Position numbers and translations under genes: made by a program. Positions 18,341-27,326 of a DNA stretch of 64,000 bases are shown here, piece by piece. Each line of letters begins with the position of its first letter. The stretch's first letter is position 1. The DNA is from Betaproteobacteria bacterium (GTDB taxonomy: Bacteria; Pseudomonadota; Gammaproteobacteria; Burkholderiales; Ga0077523). The DNA lies in contig JADJPK010000018.1 in assembly GCA_016713305.1 (NCBI GenBank), positions 44,555 to 108,554 of the forward strand. Reading direction: 5' to 3'. The notes under the pieces were generated by a model. The model worked only from the letters and a program-made list of their open reading frames with translations. It had not been told where the DNA came from and searched no databases.

Positions 18341-19077
18341 CCCAGTTGAACGACCTGCCCTTTTCGGTACTGCAGTTCTACGCCACGGCGCCGTATCCGT
18401 GCAGTTACCTGGCGGACCGGCTCGCGCGTTCGCAGGTCGCCACGCCCAGTCACGCGATCGACACGCACGTCTACAGCGAACTCGTGCGCGCCGGCTTCCG
18501 CCGCAGCGGAGCATTCACCTACCGTCCCTATTGCGACAGGTGCCGCGCCTGCGTGCCGGTTCGCATCCTGGTAGATCAGTTCAAGCCCAATCGCGCGCAG
18601 CGACGGACTGCGACCCGGCATGCCAATCTCGAAGCGCGACTTCTCGAACTCAAGTACAGCGCCGAGCACTATGCGTTGTATCTGCGGTACCAGTCCGCCC
18701 GCCATTTCGGCGGCGGAATGGATCACGACTCCCGCGAGCAGTACCGGCACTTCCTGCTCCAGAGCAACGTGCGCTCGAACCTCGTGGAATTCCGCGAGAA
18801 CGGCACGTTGCGCATGGTGAGCATCATCGACCGCCTCGAGGACGGAATCTCCTCGGTGTACACGTTCTTCGAGCCCGATCTGCCGCAGTCGAGCTTCGGC
18901 ACCTTCAACGTGCTCTGGCAACTGCAGATGTGCCGGAGACTCGGCCTGCCTCACCTGTACCTCGGCTACTGGATCGGCGAAAGCCGCAAGATGGCCTACA
19001 AGGTGAATTTCCGGCCCATCGAAGGACTCGTCGACGGCCAGTGGCAGCTCCTGCCGGACAGCCCTTCCGAGCCATGA
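18337..19077 (+). CDS. bpt: Aspartate/glutamate leucyltransferase (Bpt, arginyltransferase-like)
   Basis: Bpt transfers Leu from tRNA to proteins with N-terminal Asp or Glu, the second bacterial N-degron enzyme beside Aat. The 246-residue sequence matches the Ate family: N-terminal FYATAPYPCSYL, the conserved CRACVPVRI (one Cys pair), RRNADL-like RTATRHANLEARL and the C-terminal YLGYWI and KMAYKVNFRPIE. The ATG overlaps the aat stop, so the two form one translational unit. Intact, unlike aat. Confidence 0.93.
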   Translation: MTQLNDLPFSVLQFYATAPYPCSYLADRLARSQVATPSHAIDTHVYSELVRAGFRRSGAFTYRPYCDRCRACVPVRILVDQFKPNRAQRRTATRHANLEARLLELKYSAEHYALYLRYQSARHFGGGMDHDSREQYRHFLLQSNVRSNLVEFRENGTLRMVSIIDRLEDGISSVYTFFEPDLPQSSFGTFNVLWQLQMCRRLGLPHLYLGYWIGESRKMAYKVNFRPIEGLVDGQWQLLPDSPSEP

Positions 19078-19859
19078 TCGGTTCGGTCACCGTCGAACGG
19101 CGCGGCCACGTCCTGTCGATCGGGCTGGATCGCGTCGCCAAACGGAATGCCATCGACGTTCCCATGTACGAATCGCTGTCCGCAGCACTCGGGACGCTGG
19201 AGCGCGACCCCGAGCTTCGTTGCGGTGTCCTCTTCGCCCACGGCGACCACTTCACCGGCGGAATCGATCTGCCGCAGTGGACGCGGCATTTCGACGAGGG
19301 CCGCAGACCGGCGCTGCCCGACGGCGGCATGGACCCGCTGGGACAGGAACCCGAGCGCGCGCTGACCAAGCCCCTGGTGATGGCGGTGCAGGGTTACTGC
19401 TTCACCATCGGCATCGAACTGCTGCTCGCGGCCGACATCCGCATCGCCGCGGACAACACGCGATTCGCGCAAATCGAGATCAAGCGCGGCATCTTTCCGA
19501 TCGGCGGAGCGACGACCCGGTTCATTCAGGAAGCAGGGTGGGGCAATGCCATGCGCTGGCTCCTCACCGGCGACGAGTTCGATGCATCCGAGGCGCTGCG
19601 GATCGGCCTCGTGCAGCAGGTGGTGCCGGCAGGTACGCAGGCCGACGTGGCTCACGCGATCGCCGCGACGATCGCGGAACAGGCACCGCTCGCCGTGACC
19701 GAGACGCTCGTTTCGGCGCGCCGGTGCCGCGTGGAAGGTGAACGCGCGGCGACGGCCCGGCTGCTTCCGGAACTGCAGCGGCTGCTTCGCACGGACGACG
19801 CCCGCGAGGGCATGGAGTCCTTCCGCAGCCGCAGACCGGGACGATTCACGGGCCGCTGA
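19074..19859 (+). CDS. Crotonase/enoyl-CoA hydratase family protein
   Basis: A 261-residue crotonase-fold protein. The CoA/oxyanion-hole segments are recognisable: KRNAIDVPMYESL near the start, FAHGDHFTGGIDL (about 60-72), and AVQGYCFTIGIELLLAADIRIA (about 102-123), where GxxxxxG supplies the oxyanion backbone. FPIGGATTRFIQ and GLVQQVVP are also family-typical. It overlaps bpt by 4 nt and precedes pyrD by 8 bp. The reaction cannot be assigned; a catalytic Glu pair as in true hydratases is not obvious. Confidence 0.85.
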   Translation: MIGSVTVERRGHVLSIGLDRVAKRNAIDVPMYESLSAALGTLERDPELRCGVLFAHGDHFTGGIDLPQWTRHFDEGRRPALPDGGMDPLGQEPERALTKPLVMAVQGYCFTIGIELLLAADIRIAADNTRFAQIEIKRGIFPIGGATTRFIQEAGWGNAMRWLLTGDEFDASEALRIGLVQQVVPAGTQADVAHAIAATIAEQAPLAVTETLVSARRCRVEGERAATARLLPELQRLLRTDDAREGMESFRSRRPGRFTGR

Positions 19860-19867
19860 GGATCGCC

Positions 19868-20882
19868 ATGTCGCTCTACGCGGTGATGCGGCCGCTGCTT
19901 TTCTGCCTGGACGGCGAACGTGCCCACGATCTCACGCTGTCCGCCCTCGATCGCGCATCCTCCCTGCATCTGCTGCCCCCTCCCAGGGCCCTGCCCGGGC
20001 GGCCGGTCCGCTGCATGGGGCTCGACTTTCCCAACCCCGTGGGGCTCGCGGCCGGCCTGGACAAGAACGGCAGCCATGTCGATGGTCTCGCTTCGTTCGG
20101 CTTCGGCTTCCTGAGGTGGGCACCGTCACGCCGCGCCCGCAGACGGGCAATCCGAAGCCCAGGATGTTCCGGATCCCGCAGGCGCGCGCCATCGTCAACC
20201 GCATGGGCTTCAACAACGATGGCGTCGACGCGCTCCTGCGCAACGTCTCGCGCATGCGCTACCGGGGCATCCTCGGAATCAACGTGGGCAAGAACTTCGA
20301 CACGCCGATCGAGCGCGCGGTGGACGACTATCTGGCGGGATTGCGCAAGGCCTATCCGCTCGCCCACTACGTGACGGTGAACATCTCGTCCCCCAACACG
20401 AAGAACCTCCGCAGCCTGCAGGAGCCGGGCGCACTCGATCCCTTGCTTCAGGCGTTGAAGGAGGAGCAGGCGCGGCTCGCGCAGCAGCATGGCCGCCAGG
20501 TGCCCATCGCGCTCAAGATCGCACCCGATCTGGACGAAAGCCAGATCGACGTGATCGCGGATCGTCTGATCGCTCACCGGATCGATGCAGTGATCGCCAC
20601 CAACACCACGCTGTCGCGCGAGGGCGTGGCCGGCCTTCCCGGAGCCGAGGAAGCGGGAGGGCTGAGCGGTGCGCCATTGCGCGACCGGGCGACGGCCGTC
20701 GTCCGCTCGTTGGCAACGCGTCTGACCGGCAGGGTTCCGATCATCGCGGCCGGCGGAGTGCTGAGCGGCGCCGACGCGCGGGAGAAACTGGACGCCGGGG
20801 CAGCGCTGGTGCAGATCTACTCCGGCTCGTCTACCGCGGTCCGGGCCTGGTCAGGGAAGCCGTCGCAGCCACAAGACGCTGA
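19868..20882 (+). CDS. pyrD: Dihydroorotate dehydrogenase, class 2 (two frameshifts)
   Basis: Quinone-linked PyrD oxidises dihydroorotate to orotate in pyrimidine synthesis at the inner membrane. The class 2 N-terminal helix (SLYAVMRPLLFCLDGERAH) is present, with MGLDFPNPVGLAAGLDKNG, RMGFNNDGVD, NISSPNTKNL, KIAPDL and IIAAGGVLSGADA. One missing G at about 20112 breaks the frame at GFGFL/EVGTVTPRPQ. A second missing base at about 20823 breaks IYSG/LVYRGPGLV. Repaired, it is about 338 aa and ends TGA at 20882, a normal length. Both breaks are probably errors. Confidence 0.95.
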
Positions 20883-20972
20883 GAACGTACCGCTTGCGGG
20901 TCTTCTCTCCGATGCCTTTCGCACCGAAGGCGATGCCCTCCGGCCGGGCCCTTTCACAGATGGAGCGGGCAT

Positions 20973-21012
20973 GTGCTTATGCAGGCCCGGCATAAACACC
21001 CCTGGGTATAAT
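20973..21012 (+). promoter_or_regulatory. Inverted repeat abutting a -10 box upstream of the giant oxidoreductase
   Basis: GTGCTTATGC (20973-20982) and GCATAAACAC (20990-20999) form a dyad with 9 of 10 arm positions complementary around a 7-nt centre. A consensus -10 (TATAAT, 21007-21012) follows by 7 bp and no good -35 is visible, as expected for an activator-dependent or occluded promoter. It could also be a hairpin in the pyrD 3' region. The gene starts 69 bp downstream. Confidence 0.45.
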
Positions 21013-21080
21013 TCTCTCTCCTGGCCGAGCGCGCAAGCCTGCGTCACCGGGACCCGTCTCATTCCATCCTTGCCGACCCA

Positions 21081-24000
21081 ATGCCCGTAGAACATTCCCT
21101 GAGTCTCGGATACGGACTCAGCCTGCCCGATCTTTACCATCGCGAAGGTCTCGCCCGCGTAGACCGCGCCTTCGTCGAAGCAGTTGCAGCGGACGACCCT
21201 TCGCTCGCGTTCCGCCTGGCCGAAGCGCGCATCGACGCCACCGAGCTGGCGCCCAAGGCGGAGGCCGCGCTGCTCCTGGAACTCGCGCCATTCGTCGAGG
21301 ACTTCGTCGCCCGCCTCTTCGGCATCGGCGCCGAGGCGCAGGCGCTGGCAAGCCGGCATCACGCGCTCGCTCCCCTCTACGCGGTCAAGCGACTGTTCGT
21401 CCAGCGCAAGGCGATGAATCGCGTGAAACCGGACGACGCGCAAGGCATCGACGGCCCAGCCCTTGAAAAGGAACTGGCCGAGGCCATGGGGACCCCGTTC
21501 ACGGAACTCGATTTCGCTCGTGCCGTGCTGACCTGGCAGCAGGATGAAGCGGCCAACGCGGCCATCCTGGAAGCAGCGCTGCGCTACAGCGCGTGGTCGG
21601 CGCACACTCCGGTCGGGCAGACCCGCCACGCGGAAGGCGTCCTGTTCAAGGCACCGCGCAAGCTCGATTTCCTGAATCTCGTTCCTCTGCACACCGACGC
21701 CGAAGCCGGCATCACCCGTCATCGGTTGCATCATCTCCGCCGGCGCGAAGGTTTCGCCCTCACCGACGCGGGCACGGATCTCACCGGCGCGCTCGATCAG
21801 ACCAACTATTGCATCTGGTGTCACGAGCAGGGAAAGGACTCCTGTTCCCACGGCCTGCCCGAGAAGGCTCCGGCGACCGGTTTCAAGAAGACGGTGTTCG
21901 GCGTTCCGCTGGCCGGCTGTCCGCTGGAAGAACGCATTTCCGAGTTCCAGAAGCTGAAGAGCGAAGGATTCCCGGTCGCAGCCGCTGCGATGATCTTCGT
22001 GGACAACCCGATGGCGGCTGCCACGGGCCACCGGATCTGCAACGACTGCATGAAGTCCTGCATCTACCAGAAGCAGGAGCCGGTCAACATTCCGCAGGCG
22101 GAGACGCGCACGCTGAAGGACGTTCTCGAACGGGGGCGTGGCGGAGTACGGCATCACGGTGCGGTGGGACAAGAACTTCCTGAAGGTGATCCGCCTGCTG
22201 CTGGAACGGCGGGCCGAGTTCTCTCTCTTCGGTGGCGTGCGTTTCGGCGGAACGCTCACGGTGGACGACGCGTGGGCCGCCGGATTCGACCACATCGCCC
22301 TGTGTGCCGGGGCGGGACGTCCGACGATCCTCGATCTTCCGAACGGGCTCGCGCGGGGCGTGCGGACGGCTTCCGACTTCCTCATGGCACTGCAATTGAC
22401 CGGCGCGGCGCGTACGGATTCCATCGCCAACATGCAGCTCAGGCTGCCGGTCGTGGTGATCGGCGGCGGGCTTACCGCCATCGATACCGCGACGGAATCC
22501 GCTGCCTATTACCCGCTTCAGGTCGAGAAGTTCCTGCAGCGCTACGAGACGCTCGTGGCGGAGCATGGCGACATCGCGGTGCGTGCGCGATGGACGCCGG
22601 AGGAAGCGGGCATCGCCGACGAGTTCATCGCCCATGCGCGCGCGATCCGCGATGAGCGCCAGGCAGCGGTGGCGCAATCCCGCCCGCCGCGCATCGCGGA
22701 GTTGATCCAGTCCTGGGGGGGCGTCACCGTGGCGTACAGACGCCGGCTGGTCGACAGCCCCGCGTACACGCTCAATCACGAGGAGATCGAGAAGGCGCTG
22801 GAGGAAGGTGTGTCGTTCGCCGAAGGTCTGACGCCGGTCGCGGTGGAGGTCGATACTTTCGGCCACGCATGCGCGCTCAAGGTGAAGGCCAGGTCCGTGG
22901 AGGGTGAAGGCAACGAGATCGCGGAGGAAAGGATCCTCCCTGCCCGCGCCATTCTCGTGGCGGCCGGCACACAGCCGAACACCGTCGCTGCGCGTGAGGA
23001 CGAGACCCACTTCAAGCTGGACGGCAAGTACTTCCAGGCAGTGGACGAAGCGGGACAGCCGGTCAAGCCGGAACGCAGCGCCAAGCCGCAGGAAGTCCGA
23101 GTGCTGCTGTCCAAGGAAGCGGACGGCCGTGCGATCAGCTTCTTCGGCGATCTGCATCCTTCCTTCTTCGGCAACGTCGTGAAAGCCATGGGCAGCGCCA
23201 AGCAGGGTTATCCGGTGGTGAGCAGGGTGCTGGCCGGAATCCGCCCTTCTTCCTCCCTGGACGATGCCGCGTTCCTGCGCCGCTTCAACGACGACTTCCG
23301 GGCGACCGTCCACGCCGTCCACCGGCTCACGCCCAACATCGTGGAGGTGGTGCTCAGGGCACCCGCTGCCGCGAGGCGATTCCGGCCCGGCCAGTTCTAC
23401 AGACTGCAGAACTTCGAGACGCGGGCACCGCTCGTCGACGGCACCCGTCTCGCGATGGAAGGCCTGGCGCTCACGGGAGCCTGGGTCGATCCGGATCGCG
23501 GTCTGGTGTCGACGATCGTGCTGGAGATGGGCGGGTCGTCGGACCTCTGCGCATCGCTGGAACCGGGCGAGCCCGTGGTCCTCATGGGACCGACCGGCAC
23601 CCCCACCGAGATTCCTTCCGGCAAGACCGTGGTTCTGGTGGGGGGCGGTCTGGGCAATGCGGTGCTCTTCTCGATCGGTCAGGCGCTGCGCCGGGCCGGT
23701 TCGCGCGTGCTCTACTTCGCCGGCTACAAGAAGCGGATCGACCGGTACAAGGTGGCCGACATCGAAGCGGCCGCCGACACGGTCGTGTGGTGCTGTGACG
23801 AGGCGCCGGGATTCGAGCCGACGCGCAAAGGCGACCGGACGTTCACGGGCAACATCGTGCAGGCGATGCGTGCCTACGCCGAAGGTGACCTGGGGGAACG
23901 TCCGATCGACATGCGGGACACCGATCACATCATCGCCATCGGGTCCGACCGCATGATGGCGGCGGTGGCAGCCGCACGGCACGGCATCCTTGCTGCGCAT

Positions 24001-24276
24001 CTGAAGCCGCATCATTTCGCCATCGGCTCCATCAACTCGCCGATGCAATGCATGATGAAGGAGATCTGCGCGCAGTGCCTCCAGCCGCAGGTCGATCCGG
24101 TCACGGGAGAACGGTCGGTCGTGTTCTCGTGCTTCAACCAGGATCAGCCACTCGACTCGGTGGACTGGGCCGGACTCAATGCGAGACTGTTGCAGAATTC
24201 CGTTCTGGAGAAGCTGACGGCGCAATGGATCGATCGCTGCCTCGTACGTTCGAAGCGCCGTCCTGTGGCAGCGTGA
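21081..24276 (+). CDS. Large GltD/PyrK-like flavin and Fe-S oxidoreductase (frameshift and missing segment)
   Basis: About 1065 residues in two frames. Frame one (21081 to about 22128) holds a helical N-terminus and a GltD-like Fe-S domain with cysteines in YCIWCHEQGKDSC, GCPLEE and ICNDCMKSC. Frame two (from about 22130) continues EYGITVRWDKNFLKVI, an NAD(P)-type Rossmann motif VVVIGGGLTAIDTATES, an FNR-like flavin domain (RFRPGQFYRL), a nucleotide domain (VVLVGGGLGNAVL) and a PyrK-like cysteine cluster (CMMKEICAQC ... FSC). At the junction the FAD-binding GxGPAG segment expected between the two parts is absent. It probably channels electrons from NAD(P)H through flavin and Fe-S. rnfB follows by 27 bp. 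Confidence 0.75.
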
Positions 24277-24303
24277 GCGCCTGACATCGGGGACCGCAAC
24301 CGC

Positions 24304-24975
24304 GTGATTTCCAGCGACGACATCGATGCGCTGCTGCCGCAGACCCAATGCACCAAGTGCGGTTTCGGCGGCTGCCGGCCTTACGCCGAAGCCATCGCGG
24401 GCGGCAGTGCAGCAATCAACCGCTGCCCTCCGGGAGGTGCGGCAGGCATCGAGCGGCTCGCCGTGCTGCTGGAATGTGCGGCCCTGCCCCTCGACCCTGA
24501 GGTGGGCATCGAAGAGCCGCCCGCGGCAGTGCTGATCGACGAAACACGGTGCATCGGGTGCACGCTGTGCATCCAGGCATGTCCGGTGGATGCGATCGTG
24601 GGCGCATCGAAGAAGATGCACACCATACTTCTCGAAGACTGCACGGGTTGCGGCCTGTGCGTTCCGCCCTGTCCCGTCGACTGCATCGTGGTGGTACCCA
24701 TAGGCCGTCTGCGCGCGGACGGTTACAGGCTGGAGGACCGGCCATCGGAGCGGTGGCGCGAGCGCGCAGCTGCCGCCCGCTCGCGAACGGCAGCCCGCAA
24801 CGCCCGTCTGGTGCGCGAGAGGTCGGACCGGGACGAGCGTCTTGCCGCGAAAGCCGTTCACAAGCTTGCCACTCTGTCCCCTGATGATCCTGAAGCGGAG
24901 CGCAAGCGCGCAACGATCGAGGCGGCCATGGCGAGGGCGCGAGCGCGCCGTGCGACAACGGCGGGTTCCGCATGA
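24304..24975 (+). CDS. rnfB: RnfB-type ferredoxin-like electron transport protein
   Basis: A 223-residue Fe-S protein starting at GTG. The N-terminal Fe-S domain (CTKCGFGGCRPYAEA ... CPPGG) is typical of RnfB. Two [4Fe-4S] ferredoxin motifs follow (CIGCTLCIQACPVDAI and CTGCGLCVPPCPVDCI). A charged Arg/Ala-rich C-terminal tail of about 80 residues replaces the usual extension. There is no N-terminal membrane helix and no rnfA/C/D/G/E nearby, so it probably acts alone as an electron carrier, perhaps with the preceding oxidoreductase. It overlaps nth by 4 nt, a pairing familiar from Betaproteobacteria. Confidence 0.88.
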   Translation: MISSDDIDALLPQTQCTKCGFGGCRPYAEAIAGGSAAINRCPPGGAAGIERLAVLLECAALPLDPEVGIEEPPAAVLIDETRCIGCTLCIQACPVDAIVGASKKMHTILLEDCTGCGLCVPPCPVDCIVVVPIGRLRADGYRLEDRPSERWRERAAAARSRTAARNARLVRERSDRDERLAAKAVHKLATLSPDDPEAERKRATIEAAMARARARRATTAGSA

Positions 24976-25703
24976 ACAACGCCAAGCGGTCGGAAATCTT
25001 CCGGCGCCTCCAGGCCGCCAACCCCGCGCCCACGACAGAACTTGTCTATCTCACGCCGTTCGAGCTGCTCGTGTCGGTGGTCCTGTCGGCCCAGGCCACG
25101 GACAAGAGCGTCAACGCGGCGACGGCGAGACTGTTTCCCGTGGCCAACACGCCGGAGGCGATCGCCCGGCTCGGCGAGGAAGGACTCGAGAACTACATCC
25201 GTACCATCGGGCTCTACCGCACGAAGGCAAGAAACGTGGTCGCGTTATCGCGCCTGCTGATCGAGCGTCACGACGGCGAAGTGCCCCGAGACAGGGAATC
25301 GCTGGTAGCGCTGCCGGGCGTCGGGCGCAAGACCGCCAATGTCGTCCTCAATACTGCATTCGGAGAACCTACCATCGCGGTGGACACGCACATCTTCCGT
25401 GTATCGAACCGCCTCGGGCTGGCTCCCGGCAAGACGGTGGAAGCGGTAGAGGAGCGTTTGCTGAAGGTGGTGCCCCCCGAGTACCGCAAGGATGCGCATC
25501 ACTGGCTCATTCTCCACGGACGCTACGTGTGCATCGCTCGCAAGCCGGCTTGCCCCACGTGCCTCCTGCGGGACCTGTGCGAGTACAAGGACAAGACCCC
25601 GCCGCCCCCGGAACGGCCTCTGGCGCCCCCCCCGGCGCAAGGCGCCATGACCTGCGACACTCGGGCAGGACTGAAGAAGTCACGCGGTGGTGAGGGACGT
25701 TGA
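24972..25703 (+). CDS. nth: Endonuclease III
   Basis: Nth is the base-excision glycosylase/AP lyase for oxidised pyrimidines. The HhH motif with catalytic Lys (LPGVGRKTANVVL), catalytic Asp (VDTHIFRVSNRLGL) and the C-terminal [4Fe-4S] loop C-X6-C-X2-C-X5-C (CIARKPACPTCLLRDLC) are all present. At 243 aa it is some 25-30 residues longer than usual, with a Pro-rich tail after the Fe-S loop. That tail could be a real extension or follow an undetected indel in the C-rich run near 25630. The start overlaps rnfB. Confidence 0.96.
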   Translation: MNNAKRSEIFRRLQAANPAPTTELVYLTPFELLVSVVLSAQATDKSVNAATARLFPVANTPEAIARLGEEGLENYIRTIGLYRTKARNVVALSRLLIERHDGEVPRDRESLVALPGVGRKTANVVLNTAFGEPTIAVDTHIFRVSNRLGLAPGKTVEAVEERLLKVVPPEYRKDAHHWLILHGRYVCIARKPACPTCLLRDLCEYKDKTPPPPERPLAPPPAQGAMTCDTRAGLKKSRGGEGR

Positions 25704-25767
25704 GCGATTGTCTTCCCACGGCATGCCAATCGCCTGACGCATTCCTGCGCCCCTTCGGAGCCGATCG

Positions 25768-26193
25768 ATGTTCACACCCACCAGAGACGAAGCCCGCTGC
25801 TACTTCTTCGGTGTCTGGGCGAAGCACCGGGCCGGGGAGACGCTCGAACCCATGGAGCGGCTATGCCTCGCCGTGATTTTGGAACATCCGGAATATCACA
25901 AGCTCCTGGATGATCCGGAACGCAATCTCCAGAGGGACTGGACGCCTGAAAGCGGCGAATCGAATCCCTTCCTGCACCTGTCCCTCCACGTGGCCATCGA
26001 GGAACAGTTGTCGATCGATCAGCCACCCGGAATCCGGGCCGCCTGCGACGCGCTGGAGGTACGGCTTGGAAACCGGCACGAGGCTCGTCACGGGGTTCTC
26101 GAGTGTCTGGCCGAGACGATCTGGAGCGCACAACGGCACGGCACCGCGTTCGACGTGGCCGGTTATCTCGACTGCTTGCGCTCGCGGGCCTGA
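25768..26193 (+). CDS. DUF1841 family protein
   Basis: A 141-residue soluble protein beginning MFTPTRDEARCYFFGVWAK. It matches the DUF1841 pattern I recall, with LEHPEYHKLLDD, NPFLHLSLHVAIEEQLSIDQPPGI and the C-terminal ECLAETIWSAQR. It follows nth, a common proteobacterial neighbour. Function is unknown. The conserved His residues (FLHLSLHVAIEEQ, about residues 69-81) could bind a metal, but this is inference. No signal peptide or membrane segment. Confidence 0.85.
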   Translation: MFTPTRDEARCYFFGVWAKHRAGETLEPMERLCLAVILEHPEYHKLLDDPERNLQRDWTPESGESNPFLHLSLHVAIEEQLSIDQPPGIRAACDALEVRLGNRHEARHGVLECLAETIWSAQRHGTAFDVAGYLDCLRSRA

Positions 26194-26217
26194 TTTCCTT
26201 GCGGGTTACCGAGCGCG

Positions 26218-26233
26218 GGCCGCGCATGCGGCC
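26218..26233. terminator. Hairpin between convergent genes, possible bidirectional terminator
   Basis: GGCCGC-GCAT-GCGGCC forms a perfect 6-bp GC stem with a 4-nt loop between DUF1841 (plus) and the cytochrome gene (minus). There is no clear T-tract on either side, so the role is inferred from position only. Confidence 0.35.
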
Positions 26234-26257
26234 GCACTCGTGTCGAACGTGGCGAGG

Positions 26258-26599
26258 TCAGTGATGGTACTTGTAGCGGAGCGACTGCTGCCGGGAGAAG
26301 TAGGCCGCAAGATCCGCGATGTCCTTCTTGCTGAGGGGTGTGGCCATGCCCGCCATGATGGGGTTCTTGCGCTTGCCCGTCTTGTAGGCGTGGAGACTGT
26401 GCCGCAGGTAGTCCTCGTGTTGACCGGCAAGCACGGGATAGTCGGGGCTCGTGGGCGTCGCGCCCGTGTCTCCATGACAGGCCGCGCAAACTTCCTGGGC
26501 CTTCTTCTGGCCGGCCGCGACGTCTCCGCCTGCGAGAACACCGCCGCTCGCCAGGAGCGTGACGGCCGCAAATGCGACTGCTGCAACGAATGCGTTCAT
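26258..26599 (-). CDS. Small periplasmic c-type cytochrome
   Basis: A 113-residue monoheme cytochrome c with a Sec signal peptide (about residues 1-23, ending VLAGG). The heme-binding motif CAACH is at residues 38-42 and the likely axial Met is in NPIMAGMATPLS. The class I fold ends DIADLAAYFSRQ. It resembles half of a cytochrome c4 or a c553. A His-rich end (RYKYHH) is unusual. It lies 29 bp downstream of a second, similar cytochrome, and both point the same way as the SoxYZ-like carrier, so all may form one periplasmic electron-transfer unit. Confidence 0.9.
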   Translation of the reverse strand: MNAFVAAVAFAAVTLLASGGVLAGGDVAAGQKKAQEVCAACHGDTGATPTSPDYPVLAGQHEDYLRHSLHAYKTGKRKNPIMAGMATPLSKKDIADLAAYFSRQQSLRYKYHH

Positions 26600-26628
26600 T
26601 GCGAATCTTCCGTGGTGGTTGCGGGAAC

Positions 26629-26958
26629 TCAGTTGGCGGCGGAGTAGTACGCAGCCAGATCCGCCATGTCCTGCTCCGACAGGCTCGCCGCGATGCCGCG
26701 CATCGTGGGATGCACACGATCGCCGCTCTTGTAGGCCTTCAGGGCGCTCACGATGTAGCCCGGATTTTGTCCACCGAGCTTGGGCACCGTGTAGACGTCG
26801 GGATATGCCGTGCGGAAGCCTTCGATGCCATGGCACCCGGCACACATCTGCGTCTTCTTCTTTCCCGAGTCGGCGTTACCGTCGGCCGACCAGGCCTGGG
26901 AGGAGGCGGCCGCGAGAGCCAGCCCGGCCAGAATGGCCGTCGAGCATAGAGAGTTCAT
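26629..26958 (-). CDS. Small periplasmic c-type cytochrome (second copy)
   Basis: A 109-residue monoheme cytochrome c starting MNSLCSTAILAG, with a signal peptide ending about QAWSA. It has heme motif CAGCH and a probable axial Met in HPTMRGIAASLS, ending DMADLAAYYSAAN. The shared layout (GQNPGYIVSALKAYKSG versus GQHEDYLRHSLHAYKTG) shows it is a diverged tandem duplicate of the downstream cytochrome. No good ribosome-binding site precedes the ATG. About 370 bp separate it from the SoxYZ-like gene. Confidence 0.9.
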   Translation of the reverse strand: MNSLCSTAILAGLALAAASSQAWSADGNADSGKKKTQMCAGCHGIEGFRTAYPDVYTVPKLGGQNPGYIVSALKAYKSGDRVHPTMRGIAASLSEQDMADLAAYYSAAN

Positions 26959-27326
26959 TGTGTATTTGGTGTCGTTCAGGGTTGGAACAACACCATTGTG
27001 GCGGAACTCGCCGAACGCGGTCAACGGCGCACACCCTGAACGGCCGGCCGTCCTGCTCGCCTGCTGCGGAGCACAACAGGGCGCCCAATGGAGAACGGAG
27101 AAACGTGGCGGGCGAAGGCCTTGTCCACGGGGATTCGACCGGGGCCGTCAGAGCACTCACCCCGTCATGGCATCGGCATCCGCCGCGGTACGGGCATCCG
27201 GCTTCGCCGGCCATGTTACGCCGCCGGACTTCGCCGGCCATCCTACGCCGCCGGACTTCGCCGGCCATGTTACGCCGCCGGACTTCGCCGGCCATCCTAC
27301 GCCGCCGGACTTCGCCGGCGCGGCAC
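26959..27326 (-). other. Intergenic region with tandem repeat
   Basis: 368 bp without a supportable gene between the SoxYZ-like gene and the cytochromes, all on the minus strand. The half next to the carrier gene is filled by a 27-bp tandem repeat (27203-27319). The half next to the cytochrome shows no convincing promoter. Frames through the repeat in both directions give low-complexity peptides only. Confidence 0.6.
27203..27319. repeat. 27-bp tandem repeat, four full copies plus a partial one
   Basis: Units start at 27203, 27230, 27257 and 27284, with a 9-nt remnant at 27311. Each reads TTCGCCGGCCATnnTACGCC followed by GCCGGAC. The variable pair alternates GT, CC, GT, CC, so the true period is 54 bp, pointing to duplication of a two-unit block. 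Each junction contains GCCGG-ACTTCG-CCGGC, a 5-bp hairpin, so the array can form a row of small stem-loops. It ends 8 bp after the stop of the SoxYZ-like gene. Confidence 0.85.

Noticed and set aside
22084..24861. A 925-codon frame opposite the large oxidoreductase
   Set aside because: Its translation is Arg/His/Gly-rich low-complexity sequence, the mirror of a GC-rich gene with clear domains on the plus strand.
27203..27319. CRISPR array
   Set aside because: Units are contiguous without spacers, and there are no cas genes.
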